NCBI GenBank assembly: GCA_964412395.1
Contig: CAYPOY010000113.1
Span: 1 to 14,383 of the forward strand
Direction: 5' to 3'
From: CAYPOY01 sp964412395
Lineage (GTDB): Bacteria > Chloroflexota > Anaerolineae > B4-G1
Length of the DNA: 14,383 nt
In this document: positions 7,801 to 11,861 of the stretch, in pieces
Layout: every line of letters starts with the position of its first letter
Position numbering within the stretch: the first letter of the stretch is position 1
Translations under genes and position numbers: made by a program
Notes under the pieces: generated by a model
Told to the model about the DNA's origin: nothing
Database searches by the model: none
The model's input: only the letters and a program-made list of their open reading frames with translations

Positions 7801-8128
7801 GCCCTACCTGGACAAGCCCAGGCTCTTCTTGATGGAAGGCGATTTCGAGCAGGAAGACGACAATGCCTTCTACGTCGAAAGGAGCGAGGGGGAATGGACT
7901 ATCAGGAGGCGGGAGGGCGGGAAAGAGTCACGGCTGTCCGTGGAAGGCGGCAACGATGAGATGATGTTCGAAAACGAACTGCTGAGAATAGGCATCTCCC
8001 CCGATTTTCAGATCAAGACCATGGAGTTGAAAGAGGAGTTCGAGGGAGCGTTTCCCCTGACCGAAGCAGCGGAAATGGCTGTGATCCTCAAGGGGGTTAC
8101 CGCCTCTTTGCCTTTCTTGCCGATTTGA
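4832..8128 (+). CDS. ygfK: YgfK-family iron-sulfur flavoprotein oxidoreductase (putative selenate reductase subunit YgfK)
   Basis: A 1098-residue multidomain electron-transfer enzyme, close to the usual 1010-1030 plus a short tail. Residues 1 to about 420 form a dihydroorotate/dihydropyrimidine dehydrogenase-like barrel (TMHGCPPDEIE). A helical Fe-S domain of the glutamate synthase small subunit type follows, with C448, C453, C457 and later HLCQTHC. The FAD motif is VIGSGPSG (545-552), the NAD(P)H motif is IGGGNTAMD (674-682), and GGDA ends the FAD domain. Two C-terminal cysteine clusters are CMQCSTFCDKCVEVCP (911-926) and CNECGNCATFC (975-985). In E. coli ygfK lies in a purine/urate catabolism cluster with xdhD and ssnA; those partners are absent here. 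The 'selenate reductase' name is historical and the substrate is unproven. The ATG at 4832 has GGGAGGT upstream; the same frame stays open back to 4133 but that part overlaps the ABC remnant. Confidence 0.9.
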   Translation: MSDTMNVQPFKVLLNWILKELEGNQSIFGLHRSLFYTPRKDSLYAIEDLFGHYLTTPIGPGAGPHTQLTQNIICAWLSGARFIELKTVQIMDELEIPRPCIDMEDEGYNVEWSQELKLDRSASEYVKAWALIHVLRRVLGFENSVPFGTVFNMSVGYDLEGIQSPPMTRFMARLEDASEEIAEIQALLKDKFPRFSDIEIPARVTNNVTLSTMHGCPPDEIERIGRYLLEERGLHTTVKLNPTLLGKEIVMHILHDRLGFGEINIPAGVFEHDLQYGRAVELVKVLKQVASERGLTFGVKLSNTLALANHKGTLPGDEMYMSGRALYPITINLFHKLSREFGGDLNVSYSAGADGLNLTSILAAGAWPVTAVSDILKPGGYSRFLQYLENLERDMRDLGVTSLEELAQDKLANLERAADRALEDPRYKKSYHPYGLPRVESKLDLFDCIAAPCVEQCAILQDVPEYAWLISQREYDRALEVILSRNPLPGVTGYVCTHLCQTHCTRNNYDEPVAIRALKRFAVEKGKGTVTAPLPAGRADHRVAVIGSGPSGLAAAYFLALNGVQVTIYEARDRAGGMLALAPAFRLPQPIVREDIGRIESLGVKIELSHPIAAPPEELLDAGFDAVYIASGFQRGTRLDIEGAEGKGVFQALDVLKRVAWGEGVDLGPRVLVIGGGNTAMDAARTARRLTGGPVTVVYRRTRREMPATEEEIEGLLAEGVILEKLASPTRITLKDGRVAGLECIRNELGEVGADGRRRPIPIGGSEFEMEADSIILAIGQAPDLFFLDGSGVSLRENGTIAADPQTGLAGKDRVYAGGDAVRGPAIIIEACADGRRAAEAVCRELGVPFEQPAVQLPVLSEEEIVRVKRVRARKAAQHEGAMLPPARRGSFDLIEATLTEEAAFSEAARCMQCSTFCDKCVEVCPNRANYTFFARPVSLTLPVVSCQQGKLAVTGKEGFRIEQARQIIHVDDFCNECGNCATFCVHDGRPYLDKPRLFLMEGDFEQEDDNAFYVERSEGEWTIRRREGGKESRLSVEGGNDEMMFENELLRIGISPDFQIKTMELKEEFEGAFPLTEAAEMAVILKGVTASLPFLPI

Positions 8129-8177
8129 TCTTTGATCACGGAGGATGGCCTTTTCGTGCGGCCTGTGCGTCACCCGC

Positions 8178-8196
8178 TGCCCGGTGCGGGCACTTT
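8178..8196 (+). terminator. Possible terminator after ygfK
   Basis: TGCCCG (8178-8183), loop GTG, CGGGCA (8187-8192) form a perfect 6-bp GC-rich hairpin followed by CTTT. The T-run is short, so termination would be weak. It sits 50 nt after the ygfK stop and just before the next promoter, which suits a transcript boundary. Confidence 0.35.
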
Positions 8197-8211
8197 CGAT
8201 CATGTCTTCGC

Positions 8212-8240
8212 TTGACCGGTTCCCTATTCCGGTGTAGGAT
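8212..8240 (+). promoter_or_regulatory. Sigma70-type promoter for the MNT-HEPN gene
   Basis: TTGACC (8212-8217), a 17-nt spacer, and TAGGAT (8235-8240). Transcription would begin near 8247, only 5-6 nt ahead of the ATG at 8253. Either the mRNA is nearly leaderless or translation starts at a downstream GTG. Confidence 0.6.
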
Positions 8241-8252
8241 ACCCTCAATCCG

Positions 8253-9092
8253 ATGAGGAGAAAGGGTTCTCGAGCCGCGCGTGTGCTCCGCGAGGGGCGC
8301 GTGCCATACCTGACCGAGCGTGAGCGTGCCGCTGTGGGCCGCTTCCTGGAGCGGCTGGAGGCGGAGTGCGCCGACGATGTGCAGCGTGTGGTGCTCTTTG
8401 GCTCCAAGTCGCGGGGCGACCACGATCTGGAGTCGGATCTGGACTTGCTGGTCGTGGCCGATGACGAGCAGCGACTGTGCAAGGTAGCCCGAGCGGTGGA
8501 GGACGAAACCGGCGTCCTGCTTCAACCCCTCATTATGCCGCTACAGCGATACCAGGAATACCGGCGACTGCTCGTCCCGTTGTACGTCAACCTGCGGCGT
8601 GACGGCGTCGAACTGTGGGACGAAGCTCGTTGGGCGGCGGAGGAACGGATTGCATTGCTGGATCTCACAGAGGGGGAGAGGCGGAGGATGGATGAGAACA
8701 CGAAGGAGACCATCCAGATCTATGTAGAGAGAGCCCATCACAATCTGGAGGCAGTCGGCCAACTGCGGAAGTGGGGCTACCTTGATGTGGCACTATCCCG
8801 CGCCTACTACGCCTGTTTCTACGCGCTGACCGCTGCTCTATACACTATCAATGTTGTGCGAGGGAAGCACTCTGGCGTGCAGGCCGCCCTCAGCCAATTC
8901 CTGGTCAAGCCGGGGCTCATCGAAGAAGAGTACAAGGACATCTACAATGCCTTGAAGGAGAAGCGGGAGGAGAGCGACTACGGACCACGCTTTGTGCCCG
9001 ACGTGGACGAGGCGCCCAGGCTCCTCGACGACGCCGAGCGCTTCGTCGCCCGAATGGAAACGTTTCTGCGAGAACAGAGGGTTCTAGAGTGA
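8253..9092 (+). CDS. MNT-type nucleotidyltransferase fused to a HEPN domain
   Basis: 279 residues in two parts. Residues about 15-145 are a minimal nucleotidyltransferase with GSKSRG (50-55) and the metal-binding pair D62 and D64 in SDLDLLVV. Residues 146-279 are a HEPN domain of the SRAYYA type, with KHSGV and SDYGP further on. In MNT/HEPN pairs such as MntA-HepT the nucleotidyltransferase silences a HEPN RNase by adding AMP; the two are usually separate genes. Here they are one chain. The usual R-x6-H RNase position reads R183...Y190, so RNase activity is doubtful. M146 lies at the domain joint with GGGGGAG upstream and might allow separate synthesis of the HEPN part. The ATG at 8253 lacks a ribosome site; GTG at 8301 with GAGGGG upstream is an alternative start. 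Confidence 0.85.
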   Translation: MRRKGSRAARVLREGRVPYLTERERAAVGRFLERLEAECADDVQRVVLFGSKSRGDHDLESDLDLLVVADDEQRLCKVARAVEDETGVLLQPLIMPLQRYQEYRRLLVPLYVNLRRDGVELWDEARWAAEERIALLDLTEGERRRMDENTKETIQIYVERAHHNLEAVGQLRKWGYLDVALSRAYYACFYALTAALYTINVVRGKHSGVQAALSQFLVKPGLIEEEYKDIYNALKEKREESDYGPRFVPDVDEAPRLLDDAERFVARMETFLREQRVLE

Positions 9093-9102
9093 GAGTCAGG
9101 CT

Positions 9103-9441
9103 GTGATCCGATTGGCGAGTGCAGGGGATGCCAGGCGTATTGCTGTGCTTTGCCAGCAACTGGGCTACCCGGTACTTCAGGAAGAAGTCCAGCGCCGTCT
9201 TAACCAGATTGAGCAGGATGAACGACACGCTGTCTACGTCGCAGAACGATCAGACGGGCATGTGGTTGGCTGGATTCACGTCATGCGCATCTCTCCTGGT
9301 TCACCCTCCCCAGGAGTTCTTCGACCAGTGGGAGAGGAGAAGCCGTACTGGAAAGTCTACGAGTACCACCAGTTGATGCGCTGCGCGCTGCCGCTGCCGG
9401 CGCGGGGCTGGAGGACGCGCAGGTGTGGCGGGCGCACGTAG
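9103..9441 (+). pseudogene. Truncated GNAT acetyltransferase
   Basis: Starting at a GTG 10 nt after the MNT-HEPN stop, residues 1 to about 60 (IRLASAGDARRIAVLCQQLG, ending VVGWIHV) match the N-terminal half of a GNAT-fold N-acetyltransferase. The acetyl-CoA binding R/Q-x-x-G-x-G/A loop and everything after it are missing. From about residue 62 the frame runs into unrelated sequence, partly that of another decayed gene, to a stop at 9439-9441. A GNAT normally needs about 150 residues, so this product is very unlikely to be active. A deletion joining two genes is the simplest cause. Confidence 0.7.
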
Positions 9442-9494
9442 ACCGGGATGGGCTGCGGGTTGCAGCCTTGCTGCCGAAACGCGGGCGATGCTAG
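9270..9494 (+). pseudogene. Frameshifted 3' remnant of an unidentified gene
   Basis: Read across three frames the DNA gives a protein-like order: HPPQEFFDQW (frame of 9119, about 9300-9331), then EEKPYWKVYEYHQL (frame of 9103), then DALRAAAAGAGLEDAQVW and DRDGLRVAALLPKRGRC to a TAG at 9492-9494. Each step fits the loss of one base, near 9333 and near 9374. I do not recognise the family. The stop overlaps the mreB stop on the other strand. The left limit is approximate. This reading is an inference from how protein-like the pieces look. Confidence 0.45.
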
Positions 9495-10495
9495 AGCCCG
9501 GGCACGGTGCGCCGGAGAAGCTCGTATTCCTCCAACGCTTGTCCCGCCCCCAGCGCCACGCAGGCGATAGGGGCATCGGCCACGTAAGCCGGTACCCCAG
9601 TCTCGCGCGTCATCAGTTCGTCTATCTTCCGCAACATCGCCCCACCACCTATCAGCACCATGCCACGGTCAATGATGTCCGACGATAACTCCGGGGGCGT
9701 CTTCTCCAGCACCGACTTGACCACATTGATTATAGCCGAGAGAGGTTCAGAGAGTGCCTCGGTCACTTCTTCGGAGCTGATGGTGATGGTACGAGGCAGC
9801 CCGGCGATCTGATCACGGCCCTGCACCTCCATTTGTGTTTCCTCCTCCATCGGCAGCGCCGCACCGATGCGGATCTTGATGTCCTCCGCCGTTGGTTGAC
9901 CAATCATCATGTTGTACTTGCGACGGACGTAGGCTGCGATGGCCTCATCCATTCGCAGGCCGCCTACGCGGATCGAGTTCGCCACCACGATGCCGTTCAC
10001 TGAGACAACGGCAGCCTCCGACGCTCCGCCTCCCATATCCACGACCATGTTGCCGGAGGGACTGTTCACTGGCAGGCCCGCGCCGATAGCCCCAGCCAGC
10101 GGCTCCGGTATCAGATGCGCCCGGCCGGCACCTGCTTCCAGCGCTGCCTCCCGCACTGCCCGCTTCTCTACACTCGTCACCCCATACGGCACACTGATCA
10201 TCACGCGCGGTTTGAACATACCCAAACCCCTGGCCGCCTTGCGGATAAAGTATTCCAGCATACGCTGAGTCACTCGATAATCCGCGATGACGCCGTCGCG
10301 CAATGGGCGTATCACTTCGATCGCGTCCGGCGTGCGGCCAAGCATGGCCTTGGCTTCCTCGCCGACGGCTACGATCTTGTACTCATCGGATGAAATGGCG
10401 ACAACCGAGGGCTCTTGCAAAACGATCCCTTGTCCCCGCACGTTCACCAATACGTTGACTGTACCCAGGTCAATCCCCAGTTGCTTCCCAAACAT
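9491..10495 (-). CDS. mreB: Rod shape-determining protein MreB
   Basis: 334 residues, the usual MreB length. This bacterial actin forms membrane-bound filaments that guide lateral cell-wall synthesis. The actin-fold ATPase motifs are visible: phosphate 1 as GIDLGTVNVLV (residues 7-17), connect-type RPLRDGVIADY, phosphate 2 as DMGGGASE (153-160), and an adenosine motif region with VLIGGGAMLRKIDEL near the C-terminus. Phosphate 2 has Ala158-Ser159 where most relatives have two Thr/Ser. AAGGAG lies 6 nt before the ATG. No mreC or mreD is next to it; downstream is a converging gene remnant, so mreB stands alone here. The presence of MreB suggests a rod or filament shape, though many Chloroflexota carry several copies. 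Confidence 0.95.
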   Translation of the reverse strand: MFGKQLGIDLGTVNVLVNVRGQGIVLQEPSVVAISSDEYKIVAVGEEAKAMLGRTPDAIEVIRPLRDGVIADYRVTQRMLEYFIRKAARGLGMFKPRVMISVPYGVTSVEKRAVREAALEAGAGRAHLIPEPLAGAIGAGLPVNSPSGNMVVDMGGGASEAAVVSVNGIVVANSIRVGGLRMDEAIAAYVRRKYNMMIGQPTAEDIKIRIGAALPMEEETQMEVQGRDQIAGLPRTITISSEEVTEALSEPLSAIINVVKSVLEKTPPELSSDIIDRGMVLIGGGAMLRKIDELMTRETGVPAYVADAPIACVALGAGQALEEYELLRRTVPGL

Positions 10496-10746
10496 TCGGT
10501 CTCCTTCGCGACCAGTGCTCTGTCAACTCCAGTTTGATGGGTTGTAGTGACGACTTCAGTCGCTTATTGAGCGGTGGAAACGGCCTACCCTCCCGCAGGT
10601 TACGATTGATAACATTGGCGGGCTTTAATATCCGATCAGGGCACATTTTTGCATCTAAAAACGTCCAAACCTGCGGGAGGGTGAGTGGTTACGATGATAC
10701 ACGATTTTTGGGGATTTGTCCAGCGTTGATGCTCACTGTATTCTGG
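10496..10746. promoter_or_regulatory. Intergenic region upstream of mreB
   Basis: 251 nt between two minus-strand genes. It holds the 15-bp inverted repeat listed separately, and near-copies of GGTTACGATTGATAAC (about 10599-10614) at 10687-10700 (GGTTACGATGATAC). A TTGACA on the minus strand (10526-10521) is too close to the mreB start to have a usable -10. No convincing mreB promoter was found. Confidence 0.4.
10587..10682. repeat. 96-bp element bounded by a perfect 15-bp inverted repeat
   Basis: ACCCTCCCGCAGGTT (10587-10601) and AACCTGCGGGAGGGT (10668-10682) are exact reverse complements, separated by 66 nt of AT-richer sequence. A transcript could form a long 15-bp stem. The layout suits a small non-autonomous mobile element (MITE-like) or a dispersed Chloroflexota repeat that has been placed upstream of mreB. 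No gene is inside. Confidence 0.8.
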
Positions 10747-11682
10747 CTAGGGATAGCCCAGGACGAAGCGCACCAGGTCACGCCGCCATGGGCGCTTATG
10801 GTGCAGGTAGTCGAGACATTGGGAGAAGCGACAGGGCTCGAAGCCAAAGTGACACGGGATGGTCATCAGGTCCGTCGCGCTGCCCACGGTGAGGAGGTCG
10901 AGCCACCAGAAGGGCATAGGATTGCGCGGCAGCAACGCATCAGATAGCGCAATTGCCCACTGCATCAGGGGCATGCGCACGCGCACCAAGCGCCTGTGCA
11001 TTCCTGCCGCTGTCAGTATCTCCGTCACCATCTGCTCGAGGGTGAAATGCTCCGGCCCGCCGAGGGGGATGGTCCGCCCGACCAGGTCATCCCGGTCCAA
11101 TGTGGCCAGGATACACGTCGTCAGATCCTCGACCCACAGTGGCTGGAAGCGGGATAGGCCCGTGTCGGGGAGTGGCAGTATGAAGGGGATTACCTTGGTC
11201 AGCATCACCAGCATGTTGCCAAAAATATCCTCTGGGCCGTAGATTGTGGAGGTCTGGAAAATGGTGGTGTCCAATCCGCTTTCGCGCACTGCGGCCTCCG
11301 TCTCTCCTCTGGCGCGGAAGAGTGGGTAGGCGGAAGCGCGGTCGGCTCCCAGGCGGCTCAGGTAGATGAAGCGGCGCACACCCGCCTCCTGCGCTGCCGT
11401 GATGAGGTTGGTCGTGTCTTCAACGTGGCTATGCAGTGTTCCCCCGTGATCGAGGTCCTCCTCCCCTGCCAGGTGAACGATTACTGTCACGTCTTGCATT
11501 GCTGTGCGCAAGGCGGGCAGGTCGCTCATGCTGGCCGAGACGGTGGAGAAGGGGACGTCTGTGGGCAACTGCTGTTCACGCCGGGATGGTCGCAATAGAC
11601 AGCGCACCTCGCCTCGCTCGGCCGCCAGCCGGCGCACCAGCGCTCGCCCCACGAAGCTTGTAGTACCGGTGATCAGTATCAT
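10747..11682 (-). CDS. NAD(P)-binding atypical short-chain dehydrogenase/reductase (NmrA/NDUFA9-like)
   Basis: 311 residues with a Rossmann fold at the N-terminus: MILITGTTSFVGRALVRRL, where Gly6, Ser9 and Gly12 stand for the G-x-x-G-x-x-G of TGATGFVG, so the middle Gly is Ser. VIVHLAGEE and FIYLSRLGAD are the next strands, typical of the atypical SDRs that resemble the complex I NDUFA9 subunit. The classical Tyr-x3-Lys pair is not evident, so the protein may be a sensor, chaperone or quinone-related reductase instead of a standard dehydrogenase. Later parts (STIYGPEDIFG, FQPLWVEDLTTCI) fit the family's substrate side. AGGGGG precedes the ATG by 4 nt. It is divergent from dinG and has its own promoter. 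Confidence 0.85.
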   Translation of the reverse strand: MILITGTTSFVGRALVRRLAAERGEVRCLLRPSRREQQLPTDVPFSTVSASMSDLPALRTAMQDVTVIVHLAGEEDLDHGGTLHSHVEDTTNLITAAQEAGVRRFIYLSRLGADRASAYPLFRARGETEAAVRESGLDTTIFQTSTIYGPEDIFGNMLVMLTKVIPFILPLPDTGLSRFQPLWVEDLTTCILATLDRDDLVGRTIPLGGPEHFTLEQMVTEILTAAGMHRRLVRVRMPLMQWAIALSDALLPRNPMPFWWLDLLTVGSATDLMTIPCHFGFEPCRFSQCLDYLHHKRPWRRDLVRFVLGYP

Positions 11683-11706
11683 TATCCCCCTTTATGCGTA
11701 AGTAAG

Positions 11707-11735
11707 ATTATACCACTGATGTCAATGGAGGCCAA
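11707..11735 (-). promoter_or_regulatory. Promoter of the SDR gene
   Basis: On the minus strand TTGGCC (11735-11730), a 17-nt spacer, and a perfect TATAAT (11712-11707). Transcription would begin near 11700, giving a leader of about 18 nt that contains the AGGGGG ribosome site. Confidence 0.6.
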
Positions 11736-11795
11736 ACGATTGGGTGGTTGATTCTCCACCCCTGTTCCGCTTCGAAATCCCCTGCTTCCTGCCTC

Positions 11796-11824
11796 TTGCC
11801 TCTTACCCAACGCTGCGGTATAAT
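11796..11824 (+). promoter_or_regulatory. Promoter of dinG
   Basis: TTGCCT (11796-11801), a 17-nt spacer, and a perfect TATAAT (11819-11824). Transcription would begin near 11831, about 31 nt before the dinG ATG. It is back to back with the SDR promoter, about 60 nt apart. No LexA-like operator was recognised over it. Confidence 0.65.
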
Positions 11825-11861
11825 TCCTCTGCCGCCTGCTGCGGCCTAGAAATGAGGATGT

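Noticed and set aside
8253..9494. Active toxin-antitoxin-acetyltransferase module
   Set aside because: The GNAT gene is truncated and the HEPN lacks the usual RNase His, so a functioning GNAT-type toxin system is not supported.
10521..10526. TTGACA on the minus strand as the mreB -35 box
   Set aside because: A -10 at the right spacing would fall on the ribosome site, and no TATAAT-like sequence is there.
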